The notes beneath the pieces were generated by a model. The model was given only the letters and a program-made list of their open reading frames with translations. It had not been told where the DNA came from and ran no database searches. Position numbers and translations under genes: made by a program. A stretch of DNA of 43,824 nt from Burkholderiales bacterium (lineage in GTDB: Bacteria > Pseudomonadota > Gammaproteobacteria > Burkholderiales > SG8-41). Shown here in pieces: positions 32,891-41,402 of this stretch. The stretch's first letter is position 1; each line of letters starts with the position of its first letter. The DNA lies in contig JAIEPF010000005.1 of the NCBI GenBank assembly GCA_019749945.1, positions 1 to 43,824 of the forward strand. Reading direction: 5' to 3'.

Positions 32891-33572
32891 ATGGGCGTTT
32901 GCGGAACACGAGATCCCACACGCCGTGGCCGAGTTTCAGGCCGCGGGTTTCGAACTTGGTCTGCGGGCGCCACGCCGGGCGCTCCGCATAGGCCTGCGCG
33001 GTATTGGCCAGCGCCGGTTCCGCGCCGAGCACCGTCAGCATCTGTTCGGCGTATTCCCGCCAGTCCGTCGCCGCATGCAGATAGGCGCCGGGTTTCAGCC
33101 GCGACACCGCCAGCGCGACAAACGCGGGCTGGATCAGCCGCCGCTTCTGCTGGCGTTTTTTCGGCCAGGGATCGGGGAAATAAACATGCAGGCCGTCGAG
33201 GCTGGCGGGCGTGATCATGTGTTGCAGCACGGCCACGGCATCGTGCTGGATCACGCGCACATTGGTCAGGCCGAGTTCGTCAATTTGTTTGAGCAGGCTG
33301 CCGACGCCGGGCGTGTGCACTTCGATGCCGAGGTAATCCTGTTCCGGATGAGCCGCGGCGATGGCCACCGTGGTTTCGCCCATGCCGCAGCCGATTTCGA
33401 GAATGCGCGGTGCGCGGCGCGCGAACACCGTGTCGAGATCGAGCGGCGCTACGGCATAGGGAATGCCGTAGCGCGGCAGCAGCGTGTCGTGCGCGCGGCG
33501 CTGGGCGTTGGAGACACGGCCCTGGCGCAGCACATAGCTGCGGATCGGGCCGTGGGTGTGTTCGCCGCTCAA
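32889..33572 (-). CDS. trmB: tRNA (guanine46-N7)-methyltransferase
   Basis: The 227-residue SAM-dependent enzyme methylates G46 in the tRNA variable loop. Motifs: '[18 protein letters not shown]' (SAM loop), '[17 protein letters not shown]' (the TrmB signature), and '[17 protein letters not shown]'. No ATG or GTG lies before the conserved '[17 protein letters not shown]'. I therefore start at TTG 33572, ten bases after the thiG stop and just downstream of GAGCGG; the longest frame would run into thiG without family sequence. It is the third gene of thiS-thiG-trmB, a usual betaproteobacterial order. Confidence 0.9.
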   Translation of the reverse strand: MSGEHTHGPIRSYVLRQGRVSNAQRRAHDTLLPRYGIPYAVAPLDLDTVFARRAPRILEIGCGMGETTVAIAAAHPEQDYLGIEVHTPGVGSLLKQIDELGLTNVRVIQHDAVAVLQHMITPASLDGLHVYFPDPWPKKRQQKRRLIQPAFVALAVSRLKPGAYLHAATDWREYAEQMLTVLGAEPALANTAQAYAERPAWRPQTKFETRGLKLGHGVWDLVFRKRP

Positions 33573-33582
33573 CGGTTGCCGC

Positions 33583-34386
33583 TCAGTTTTTGCCGATGAG
33601 TCCGGTGGTCGGCGAACTCGGCGCCGCGGAGTAGAGTTTTTTCGGCATGCGGCCGGCGCGCCAGGCATTGCGCCCGGCGATGACCGCCTGTTTCATCGCC
33701 GTGGCCATCAGCACCGGATCCCTGGCCGCGGCGATTGCGGTGTTCATCAGCACCGCATCACAGCCGAGCTCCATCGCGATCGCGGCGTCCGACGCCGTGC
33801 CGACGCCGGCATCGACGACGATCGGTACTTTGGCGTTGTCGATGATGATCTGCAGGTTCCACGGATTGAGAATGCCCATGCCGGAGCCGATCAGCGAGGC
33901 CAGCGGCATCACCGCAACGCAGCCGATTTCCTCGAGCTGTTTGGCGATGATCGGATCATCCGAGGTGTAGACCATGACCTTGAAGCCGTCCTTCACCAGC
34001 GTTTTCGCCGCGGCGATGGTTTCGACCACATTCGGATACAGCGTTTTCGGGTCGCCCAGCACCTCCAGTTTCACCAGGTCGTGGCCGTCGAGGAGTTCGC
34101 GCGCGAGGCGCAGCGTGCGCACCGCATCATCCGCGGTGTAACAGCCTGCGGTGTTGGGCAGCAGCGTGAATTGCGACGCCGGCACCGCGTCGAGCAGGCT
34201 GGGCTCGTCCGGGTTCTGGCCGATGTTGGTGCGGCGGATGGCGACGGTGACGATCTGCGCGCCGCTGGCATCGATGGCCGCCCGCGTTTCGGCGAAATCC
34301 CGGTACTTGCCGGTGCCGATCAGCAGCCGGGAGCTGTAGGATTTGCCGCCGATGAGCAGCGGATCGAGGTTTTCGTGTGGTTTCAT
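33583..34386 (-). CDS. thiG: Thiazole synthase ThiG
   Basis: The 267-residue TIM-barrel enzyme joins deoxyxylulose phosphate, dehydroglycine and ThiS-thiocarboxylate sulphur into the thiamin thiazole. Key segments: '[14 protein letters not shown]', 'TVAIRRTN', '[16 protein letters not shown]', '[14 protein letters not shown]' (Schiff-base Lys), '[15 protein letters not shown]' and '[19 protein letters not shown]'. Length is at the family norm with a short extra tail. It lies 35 bases after thiS. The glycine oxidase or ThiH partner is outside the window. Confidence 0.96.
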   Translation of the reverse strand: MKPHENLDPLLIGGKSYSSRLLIGTGKYRDFAETRAAIDASGAQIVTVAIRRTNIGQNPDEPSLLDAVPASQFTLLPNTAGCYTADDAVRTLRLARELLDGHDLVKLEVLGDPKTLYPNVVETIAAAKTLVKDGFKVMVYTSDDPIIAKQLEEIGCVAVMPLASLIGSGMGILNPWNLQIIIDNAKVPIVVDAGVGTASDAAIAMELGCDAVLMNTAIAAARDPVLMATAMKQAVIAGRNAWRAGRMPKKLYSAAPSSPTTGLIGKN

Positions 34387-34421
34387 GATGGCAGGATTGA
34401 GGATAGCGGATTGAGCGGTGT

Positions 34422-34625
34422 TCAGCCGCCGCCGACCGCGGCGACGATTTCGAGGCGGTCGCCGTTTTGCAGCACACAGTTGCCAAACTGGCTGCGCGGC
34501 ACGATTTCACCGTTGCGTTCCATCGCGATGCGTTTGCCGGCGAGCCGCAGCTCACTGACCAGCTCGGCGCAGGTCGGGGCATGGTCGAAGGCGCGGGTTT
34601 CGCCGTTGATGGTTACTGAAATCAC
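34422..34625 (-). CDS. thiS: Sulphur-carrier protein ThiS
   Basis: The 67-residue ubiquitin-like protein ends in the required Gly-Gly ('EIVAAVGGG'), the site of adenylation and thiocarboxylation. It has '[12 protein letters not shown]' at the N-terminus and '[16 protein letters not shown]' in the middle. I start at GTG 34625 because this gives the family length; AAGAG lies about eight bases upstream, and the longer frame extends across the divergent promoter. It is first in thiS-thiG-trmB. No TPP riboswitch is visible in the short leader. Confidence 0.93.
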   Translation of the reverse strand: MISVTINGETRAFDHAPTCAELVSELRLAGKRIAMERNGEIVPRSQFGNCVLQNGDRLEIVAAVGGG

Positions 34626-34665
34626 AGCGTTATGCTCTTGGGTGTTAAGGTTGGGACTGGCGGCT

Positions 34666-34694
34666 ATTTTACCGCCCTGCGCCGGGTTTTTCGA
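34666..34694 (-). promoter_or_regulatory. Sigma-70 promoter for thiS-thiG-trmB
   Basis: Minus strand: TCGAAA (34694-34689), 17 bases, TAAAAT (34671-34666). Four of six -35 and five of six -10 positions match consensus. The start near 34659 gives a leader of only about 34 bases, too short for a THI-box riboswitch. Confidence 0.45.
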
Positions 34695-34726
34695 CCGACG
34701 TACGGCAGCACAACCAAGCGTCAAAA

Positions 34727-37426
34727 ATGAGCCCGAATCTGTCCGAACGTCATTATCTGACACCCCTGTTCGAACCCGCCTCTGTGGCGATCATCGGCGC
34801 CAGCGAACGCGCCGGCGCCATCGGCACGGTGCTGGTGGCGAACATGCGCGCGGCGCAGTACCGCGGCGCGCTGTTTGCGGTGAATCCCAAACGGCGCAGC
34901 GTGCAGGGCATCCCCTGTTTTCCGGCCATCGGCCAGGTGCCGCAGCGCGTCGATCTCGCGGTGATCGCGACGCCGCCGGAGGCCGTGCCGCAACTGATGG
35001 TGGAGTGCGGTGTGGCCGGCGTGCGTGCGGCGGTGATCGTCACCGCGGGATTTGGCGAGGCCGGCATTGCCGGGGCGCGCCTGGAACGCGCCGCGATGGA
35101 CAATGCGCGGCGCTACGGCGTGCGCGTGATCGGCCCCAACTGCCTCGGCATCATGCGGCCCGGGCTCGGCCTCAATGCCACGTTCGCGCGCGGCAATGCG
35201 CTGCCCGGTGCGCTGGCGCTGGTGTCGCAATCGGGGGCGGTGTGCACGGCGATGGTCGACTGGGCGCGGCCCAACAAGGTGGGTTTTTCCAGCGTGATTT
35301 CGATGGGCGCTTCGCGCGATGTCGACTTCGGCGAAATCATCGACTATCTGGTCAACGATCCGCGCACCGAGCACATCCTGCTTTATATCGAAGGCGTGCG
35401 CGATGCGCGGCGGTTTTATTCCAGCCTGCGCGCGGCGGCCCGGGTCAAACCGGTGATCCTGATGAAAGTGGGGCGGCATCCGGTGGGATCGCGCGCCGCG
35501 GTGTCGCATACCGGCGCCATCGTCGGCGCCGACGACGTGTTCGATGCGGCGGTGCGCCGCGCCGGGGTGGTGCGGGTGACCACCATCGGCCAGCTGGTGG
35601 CGGCGGCCCAGGCGCTGTCGGCGCATGTGCGGCCGCGCGGTGACCGGCTGGTGATCATCACCAATGGCGGCGGCCCCGGCGTGATGGCGGCGGATCGCGC
35701 GGCCGACCTCGGATTGCCGCTGGCGGAACTGGCGGATGCCACGCTGCAGGTTTTGCAGGGCGCGCTGCCGGCGAACTGGTCGCACGGCAATCCGGTCGAT
35801 CTCATCGGCGATGCCGATGCCGCGCGTTACCGCGCCGCCGTCGCGGCCTGCCTCGACGACGACAACGTCGATGGCGCGCTGGTGGTGCTGACGCCGCAGG
35901 CGATGACCGAACCGACGGCAGTGGCTGAAGCGGTGATTGCCGTGGCGCGCGGCCGCTCGAAACCGGTGCTGGCGTGCTGGATGGGTGAAGCCGAGGTGGC
36001 CGCCGGCCGCAAAAAATTTGCCGACGCCGGCATCCCGGTGTTCCGCACGCCGGATCCGGCGGTCGAGATGTTCGCGCATCTGTCCGCGTTTTATCGCAAT
36101 CAGCAGACCCTGCTGCAGGTGCCCGGCCCGCTGGTGATGCAGTCACCACCGGATGTTGCGGCGGCGCGACTGATCATCGACGCGGCGCTGGCCGAAAAAC
36201 GCACACTGCTCAATGAAGCCGAAGCCAAGGCCCTGCTGGCGGCCTTCGGCATGCCGGTGGTGAAAACCATTCCGGCATCCACCGCCGATGAAGCGGCGCG
36301 GATTGCCGGCGAACTGGGTTACCCGGTGGTGCTCAAGATCAATTCGCCGGACATCACCCACAAGACCGATGTCGGCGGCGTGGCGCTCAATCTACGTGAT
36401 GCCCGGGCGGTACACGGCGCTTATCAACGCATTGTCACTGATGCCGCGAGCCTGCGGCCGCAGGCACGCATCACCGGCGTCGTGGTGGAGCCGATGGTGG
36501 TTCGCCCCAACGGCCGCGAACTGATGATCGGCGTGATCCGCGACCCGGTGTTCGGGCCGGCGATCGCGTTCGGCGCCGGCGGTGTCGCGGTGGAGGTGCA
36601 CCGGGATCGCGCGGTGGCGCTGCCGCCGCTGAATGCCTTTCTGGTCGCTGAGCTGATCCGCGGCACCCGGGTGTCGAAACTGCTGGGGAAGTTCCGCAAA
36701 ATGCCGCCGGTCGATGCTGCCGCGCTGGAATCGGTGCTGCTGCGGGTGTCGGAAATGGTCTGCGAACTGCCGTGGATCGAAGAGCTCGACATCAATCCGC
36801 TGCTGATCGACGAGAACGGCGCCGTGATTGTCGATGCGCGTGTGGTGATCCGCGATTACACGCCGGTGCGCGGGCGCTACGGCCACATGGCGATCCATCC
36901 TTATCCGGCGGAACTGGTGACCACCTGGCAGTCGACGGCGGGGGAAACCGTGACGCTGCGGCCGATCCGACCCGAGGATGCCGCCATCGAACAGGCTTTC
37001 GTGCGCGGCTTGTCGGCCGAGAGCCGCCGTTTCCGATTCATGGACACGCTGCGCGAACTGACACCCAGAATGCTGGCGCGCTTCACCCAGATTGATTACG
37101 ACCGCGAAATGGCCTTGATCGCCACCGTCGGGCGCGACGGCGGTGAAATCGAGCTTGGTGTGTGCCGTTACATCACCAATCCGGACGGCGCCAGTTGTGA
37201 ATTCGCGATTGTCATCGCCGATGACTGGCAGGGCCGCGGCCTGGGACGGCGCATGATGACGCAATTGATCGCCGTGGCGCGAACGCGCGGGCTGCAGACC
37301 ATGATCGGCCACGTGCTGGGTGGCAACCATGGCATGCTGAGCCTGTGCCAGAGCCTCGGTTTCGTGGTGACGGAAAATGCCGAAGACCCCGCGGTGAAAC
37401 GTGTAACGCTTGCGCTCGGCACTTGA
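34727..37426 (+). CDS. NDP-forming acyl-CoA synthetase/GNAT acetyltransferase fusion (Pat-like)
   Basis: This 899-residue protein has a CoA-binding Rossmann domain (about 10-140, 'VAIIGASERAG', 'VIGPNCLGI'), succinyl-CoA-ligase-like domains with His261 in 'AAVSHTGAIVG', an ATP-grasp domain (about 490-715, 'VVLKINSPDITHKTDVGG', 'IEELDINPLLID'), and a C-terminal GNAT domain (about 740-895) with the acetyl-CoA loop 'DDWQGRGLGRR'. Enterobacterial Pat (YfiQ/PatZ) has this layout but has lost the active histidine. Here both His261 and the ATP-grasp His in 'ITHKTD' are kept, so it could be a working acyl-CoA synthetase as well as a lysine acetyltransferase. Divergent from thiS, 101 bases apart. Confidence 0.9.
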   Translation: MSPNLSERHYLTPLFEPASVAIIGASERAGAIGTVLVANMRAAQYRGALFAVNPKRRSVQGIPCFPAIGQVPQRVDLAVIATPPEAVPQLMVECGVAGVRAAVIVTAGFGEAGIAGARLERAAMDNARRYGVRVIGPNCLGIMRPGLGLNATFARGNALPGALALVSQSGAVCTAMVDWARPNKVGFSSVISMGASRDVDFGEIIDYLVNDPRTEHILLYIEGVRDARRFYSSLRAAARVKPVILMKVGRHPVGSRAAVSHTGAIVGADDVFDAAVRRAGVVRVTTIGQLVAAAQALSAHVRPRGDRLVIITNGGGPGVMAADRAADLGLPLAELADATLQVLQGALPANWSHGNPVDLIGDADAARYRAAVAACLDDDNVDGALVVLTPQAMTEPTAVAEAVIAVARGRSKPVLACWMGEAEVAAGRKKFADAGIPVFRTPDPAVEMFAHLSAFYRNQQTLLQVPGPLVMQSPPDVAAARLIIDAALAEKRTLLNEAEAKALLAAFGMPVVKTIPASTADEAARIAGELGYPVVLKINSPDITHKTDVGGVALNLRDARAVHGAYQRIVTDAASLRPQARITGVVVEPMVVRPNGRELMIGVIRDPVFGPAIAFGAGGVAVEVHRDRAVALPPLNAFLVAELIRGTRVSKLLGKFRKMPPVDAAALESVLLRVSEMVCELPWIEELDINPLLIDENGAVIVDARVVIRDYTPVRGRYGHMAIHPYPAELVTTWQSTAGETVTLRPIRPEDAAIEQAFVRGLSAESRRFRFMDTLRELTPRMLARFTQIDYDREMALIATVGRDGGEIELGVCRYITNPDGASCEFAIVIADDWQGRGLGRRMMTQLIAVARTRGLQTMIGHVLGGNHGMLSLCQSLGFVVTENAEDPAVKRVTLALGT

Positions 37427-37480
37427 GGCTGCAGGCGGTGCTTACGATATGGATTCACGGGGAGACGCGTGTAATGCCGA

Positions 37481-37489
37481 TGCTACAAT
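37481..37489 (+). promoter_or_regulatory. Extended -10 promoter for the molybdenum operon
   Basis: TG-C-TACAAT is an extended -10 with five of six core matches, 70 bases before the ATG of the b-type membrane gene, in the 132-base gap after the acetyltransferase. There is no good -35, as is usual for extended -10 promoters. Confidence 0.38.
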
Positions 37490-37558
37490 CGCTGCCTGTT
37501 TCTGCGACCTGCTTACTCCGTGCAACAGGGAAACGTAATTACGCGATGAAGCGACGCG

Positions 37559-38332
37559 ATGCAAAGACGAGACTTTCCTGACGCGAGACTGCTGCAACTG
37601 ACTGCTGCGGCGGTGATTCTCATCGTGCTGTGGTTCGTGATTCGCGGCGCCATGCCGGAGGTGTGGCGCACGCCAGGCAGTCCCGCCTTGTACTTCACCG
37701 GTGTCGCCGGCGTATTGCTGTTGCTGGTTCCGGTGGCGTTTGTGCTGGCCAAACGCGGCGGGCACAGCGCGAATCCCGTCGGCTGGTTCAACGCGCACAT
37801 CGTCTGTTCACTGGCCGGCATGGTGCTGATCGCGATCCATTCCGGTGGTTTCCTGCGCCGGCCGCCGGCCCTGCTGTTGCTGGCACTGGTGGCATTGGCC
37901 GTGCTGGGCGTGTGGGCGCGGGTGCGCGGTTCGCGCCGCATGGCGGCGACGTTCGCGTCCAAGGCGCCAGCGTTCACGGTACCCGATGCGGTGACACGCG
38001 AGCGGCTGCGCGCGCTGATCATCGAAAAACGCCGGCTGCTGGTCGAACTCGATCCGCAGGCGGCCGAGGGCACGTTTTCGGTGAACCTGCCGCATTTCCT
38101 CAGCCATCCGCGACTGGCGCTGGCCTATCGCAGGCTGGCGCGCGAGGAATCGCTGCTGCTGGGGTCACGACGCGCCGTGTCGGCGCAGCAGGCCTGGTGG
38201 CGGCCGCTGCACATGGCGCTGGCCTGGCTGTTTGTGCTGGGTGTGGCGATTCATGTCGTCACCGTGACTTTTTTTGCCGGGTATGTGGCGGACGGCGGAC
38301 CGATTACCTGGTGGCATCTAAAGGCATGGTGA
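37559..38332 (+). CDS. Predicted dihaem b-type membrane subunit
   Basis: The 257-residue protein has about five membrane helices (roughly 12-31, 43-64, 79-97, 103-120, 214-243) and a soluble loop of about 90 residues between the fourth and fifth. Two helices carry histidine pairs exactly 14 apart: His80/His94 ('NAHIV', 'AIHSGG') and His218/His232 ('PLHMALAW', 'AIHVVTV'). This 13-14 spacing is typical of haem b ligation across a membrane, so I predict two haems. It ends four bases before the fused ferredoxin-molybdopterin gene, so it probably anchors that enzyme and exchanges electrons with quinone. I do not recognise a named family. The start codon has only a weak Shine-Dalgarno. Confidence 0.78.
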   Translation: MQRRDFPDARLLQLTAAAVILIVLWFVIRGAMPEVWRTPGSPALYFTGVAGVLLLLVPVAFVLAKRGGHSANPVGWFNAHIVCSLAGMVLIAIHSGGFLRRPPALLLLALVALAVLGVWARVRGSRRMAATFASKAPAFTVPDAVTRERLRALIIEKRRLLVELDPQAAEGTFSVNLPHFLSHPRLALAYRRLAREESLLLGSRRAVSAQQAWWRPLHMALAWLFVLGVAIHVVTVTFFAGYVADGGPITWWHLKAW

Positions 38333-38336
38333 TGCG

Positions 38337-41300
38337 ATGAGCGCGGTGATGGATTCCAAGAGTGAACAGAATAAGAGTGAACGCGTTGCGCTGCTGATCG
38401 ATCTTGAGCGCTGCACCGGCTGCAAAAGCTGCGAAGCGGCGTGCAAAACGGAGCACCGACTCGGGCCGGGCGAATACCGCAACAAGGTGGTGTGGGCCAG
38501 CGCGCTGGAAGAGGCCGGGCTTGCCTTCCTGACGCTGACCTGCCAGCACTGCGAGCGCCCGGCCTGCCTGCGCGCCTGTCCGGTCAATCCGAAGGCCATC
38601 GCCAAGGATCCGCTGACCGGCATCGTGCGTGTCGATGAATCGCGCTGCACCGGCTGCGGCGAATGCGTGATCGCCTGTCCGTACAGCGCGATGGGTTATG
38701 ACGCCAAGGGCCATCACGCGGTGAAATGTGACCTGTGTGTCGACCGGCGCGCCGAAGGCGAGGCAACCACCGCCTGCGCCAGCGTCTGCCCGACCCAGGC
38801 CATCCGCTTCGGCAAGCGGGACGAACTGCTGGCCGATGCCAAGGCGTCCGGCCGCCTGCCGCGCGACCAGGATCATTTCCTGCTCGGACCGGCGACGATT
38901 TATCTCGAACGCACCAACCCGGACAACAAAAGCACCGTGACTGCGGTGACCCCCGCGCGCGCGCATCCGCAGCAATCGCGCCGGCCGTCATTCATGGACG
39001 GCTTGGCTGCGCAGGCCAGGGTGCTGGATACCCTGCCGGCCTTTCCCTATGGCGAAACGCGCGAGGACACTGCGCCGGATCGGGTGGTGCCCGGCGGCTG
39101 CAATATCTGCTTCAACTGCTGCACGGTTAAATTTCACTTTAAAAACAATAAGTTAATAAAAATCACCGGCAACGACGAAGATCCGCTGCTGAAGGGGCGC
39201 GTCTGTCCCAAGTCACAGCTGACGCTGCAGATGTATCACAGCGAACACCGGCTGCTGTATCCGCAGAAACGTGTCGGCGCGCGCGGCGAGGGCCGCTTCG
39301 AGCGCATTTCCTGGGATCAGGCGCTGGATGAAATCGCCGACAAACTGAAAATCATCCGCGACCAGTACGGTGCCGAAGCGCTGGCGATGTTCATCGGCAC
39401 CCGCACCGGCATCCTCGATTACCGCGCGACCACCAAGATGTTCGCGCAATTGTTCGGCACCCCGAACAAGGACGGCACCGATCCCTTCTGCGCCAGCGGC
39501 AAAAACGTCGCCTTCGAAATCACGCTGGGCAGCGTCGGCAGCGGCAACAGTTATACGGAGAATGATCTCGGTTCCGCCGAACTGTATGTCTATATCGGCG
39601 ACAATCAGGCGGAAACGCGGCCGGTCTACTTCGGCATGATCAACGACTGGCGCATCAAGAACGGCGCGAAAATGATCGCCGTCGATCCGCGACTGACCGC
39701 GACGGCATCGAAGGCCGACCGCTGGCTGCCGATCCGTCCCGGCACCGACATGGCGCTGGGGCTGGCGCTGGCGCAGCATATTCTCGCCAATAATCTGCAT
39801 GACGCGGCGTATTGCGCGCAATGGGTGCTCGGCTTCGAGCAGTGGCGCGATTTCATCCTGCAGAAAAATTACACGCCGGAATGGGCGGCAACGGCCACCG
39901 GCATCGCTGCCGAGGAAATCAAACGCCTCGCAGAGGACATCGCCGCCGCTGACGGCTGCGTGATTTTCGCCAGCCGCGGCGTCAACCAGCACACCAACAG
40001 CACGCAGACCAACCGTGTGCTGATGTTCGTCGCGGCGATCACCGGCAACTGGGGCCGGCGCGGCGGCGCATTTTTCAACATGAGCGCCGGCACGCCGATT
40101 GCGGCCAAGGTGCCGGAACACCGCACGCCCAAGGTTAACAAACCGCGGGTCAGGCGCAGCCCCGCCGGCTGGACCGATGCCATGCTGCACGGCAAACCGT
40201 ACCCGATCCGCGCGTTGATCACCTGCAACAACCCGCTGGCGCAGTGGCCGGGGCAGGATCAGGCGCGCGCGGCCTTCAGTGCGCTCGACCTGATGGTGCA
40301 CATCGAACTCTTTGCCAATGAAACCTCGGCCTACGCCGATTACCTGCTGCCCGCCGCGAGCGGCATCGAGAAGGGCGAAATCGGCCGTTCCAACGACGAC
40401 CGCCGCATCGTATGGATCGACAAGATGATCGATCCGCCGGGTGAGGCGAAGTCGGATACCTGGATCTGGATCGAACTCGGCAAACGCTTCGGTTTCGACG
40501 ACGTGCTGAAGGACAAGTACAAGGATCCGGCGGTGTTCTGGGACGAAGTGTGCAGCGACAGCCCGGGTCTCAAAGGCTGCACGCAAAAACGCCTGCATTC
40601 GGTGCCGTACCGCTGGGTGCGCCAGCCGGTGGCGACTGAAGACTCGCCGGAGATCGAAACCCTGTACCTCGAAGGCACCACGGTGCCGGGTGGCGCGCCG
40701 GGGCGACGTTTCCCGACCCCATCCGGCAAGCTCGAATTCTGGACTGCCGAACTCGAAGCCAAATTCAACACCGTGGGCCTGTCGGCCTTGCCGGAGTTTT
40801 ATTCCGAGCGCGAGCAACTCGTCGATCTGCCCTATATGGAATTGCAGGACAGTGATGCTGAAGAAGGCGTGATCTCGCCGTTCTGCTCGCCGGCCACCGG
40901 CACATCGCGCGGAAAAATCATCACCCCCGGCCCCGATCATCCCGGCGCCAAACTGCGCGCGCAGGGCTTCGACACCGAACTCGTCACCGGCCGCCCGCCG
41001 GCGGCGCATTTCCACAGCTGGACGCATTATTTCTGGCAGTCACAGGAAATGTGGCCCGACCTCTATTGCCAGATCCACCCGGAGAAGGCCGCAGCACTGG
41101 GCATCAAGGATGGCGAACGGGTCTGCGTCGAATCCGCGCATGGAAAAATCGAAGCCATGGCCTGGGTGCATGCGGGTATCCGGCCGACCGCCGTGTTCAT
41201 CCCGATCGGCTGGGGCGAACGCCAGCCCTACAATCCCTGGCGCTCGGTGAATTTCCTCACCGACAAGACGCAGCGCGATCCGGTGTCGGACCAGACCAAT

Positions 41301-41342
41301 CTCAAGGTGCTGCTGTGCCGGGTGTCGCGTGCAGTCGCCTGA
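38337..41342 (+). CDS. One-chain ferredoxin-molybdopterin oxidoreductase
   Basis: In this 1001-residue protein, residues 1-195 form an FdhB/DmsB-like domain with 16 cysteines in four clusters (26/29/32/36, 69/72/77/81, 104/107/110/114, 131/134/147/151). After a linker, residues 253-1000 are a complete bis-MGD catalytic subunit with a fifth [4Fe-4S] site (Cys255, Cys258, Cys261/262, Cys290), a likely Mo-ligand Cys385 in 'DPFCASGKN', and C-terminal molybdopterin-binding 'INP'-type segments ending 'SDQTNLKVLLCRV'. These parts are normally separate proteins, catalytic gene first. There is no Tat motif, so it should face the cytoplasm, coupled to the b-type subunit. Relatives include polysulfide, thiosulfate and DMSO reductases. 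Substrate unknown. Confidence 0.88.
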   Translation: MSAVMDSKSEQNKSERVALLIDLERCTGCKSCEAACKTEHRLGPGEYRNKVVWASALEEAGLAFLTLTCQHCERPACLRACPVNPKAIAKDPLTGIVRVDESRCTGCGECVIACPYSAMGYDAKGHHAVKCDLCVDRRAEGEATTACASVCPTQAIRFGKRDELLADAKASGRLPRDQDHFLLGPATIYLERTNPDNKSTVTAVTPARAHPQQSRRPSFMDGLAAQARVLDTLPAFPYGETREDTAPDRVVPGGCNICFNCCTVKFHFKNNKLIKITGNDEDPLLKGRVCPKSQLTLQMYHSEHRLLYPQKRVGARGEGRFERISWDQALDEIADKLKIIRDQYGAEALAMFIGTRTGILDYRATTKMFAQLFGTPNKDGTDPFCASGKNVAFEITLGSVGSGNSYTENDLGSAELYVYIGDNQAETRPVYFGMINDWRIKNGAKMIAVDPRLTATASKADRWLPIRPGTDMALGLALAQHILANNLHDAAYCAQWVLGFEQWRDFILQKNYTPEWAATATGIAAEEIKRLAEDIAAADGCVIFASRGVNQHTNSTQTNRVLMFVAAITGNWGRRGGAFFNMSAGTPIAAKVPEHRTPKVNKPRVRRSPAGWTDAMLHGKPYPIRALITCNNPLAQWPGQDQARAAFSALDLMVHIELFANETSAYADYLLPAASGIEKGEIGRSNDDRRIVWIDKMIDPPGEAKSDTWIWIELGKRFGFDDVLKDKYKDPAVFWDEVCSDSPGLKGCTQKRLHSVPYRWVRQPVATEDSPEIETLYLEGTTVPGGAPGRRFPTPSGKLEFWTAELEAKFNTVGLSALPEFYSEREQLVDLPYMELQDSDAEEGVISPFCSPATGTSRGKIITPGPDHPGAKLRAQGFDTELVTGRPPAAHFHSWTHYFWQSQEMWPDLYCQIHPEKAAALGIKDGERVCVESAHGKIEAMAWVHAGIRPTAVFIPIGWGERQPYNPWRSVNFLTDKTQRDPVSDQTNLKVLLCRVSRAVA

Positions 41343-41402
41343 CCCTGCTGGAAAAAGGGGACAATAGCGGCTCAATCGTTATCAACGATATCTGGAATTC
41401 TC

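Noticed and set aside
34626..34763. TPP riboswitch upstream of thiS
   Set aside because: No CTGAGA-type THI-box core is visible on the minus strand, and the predicted leader is too short.
39138..39150. Programmed -1 frameshift at TTTAAAAAC in the molybdenum enzyme (and in hemW)
   Set aside because: The zero-frame codons are TTT AAA AAC, not the X-XXY-YYZ phasing required, and the protein continues in frame to its normal end in both genes.
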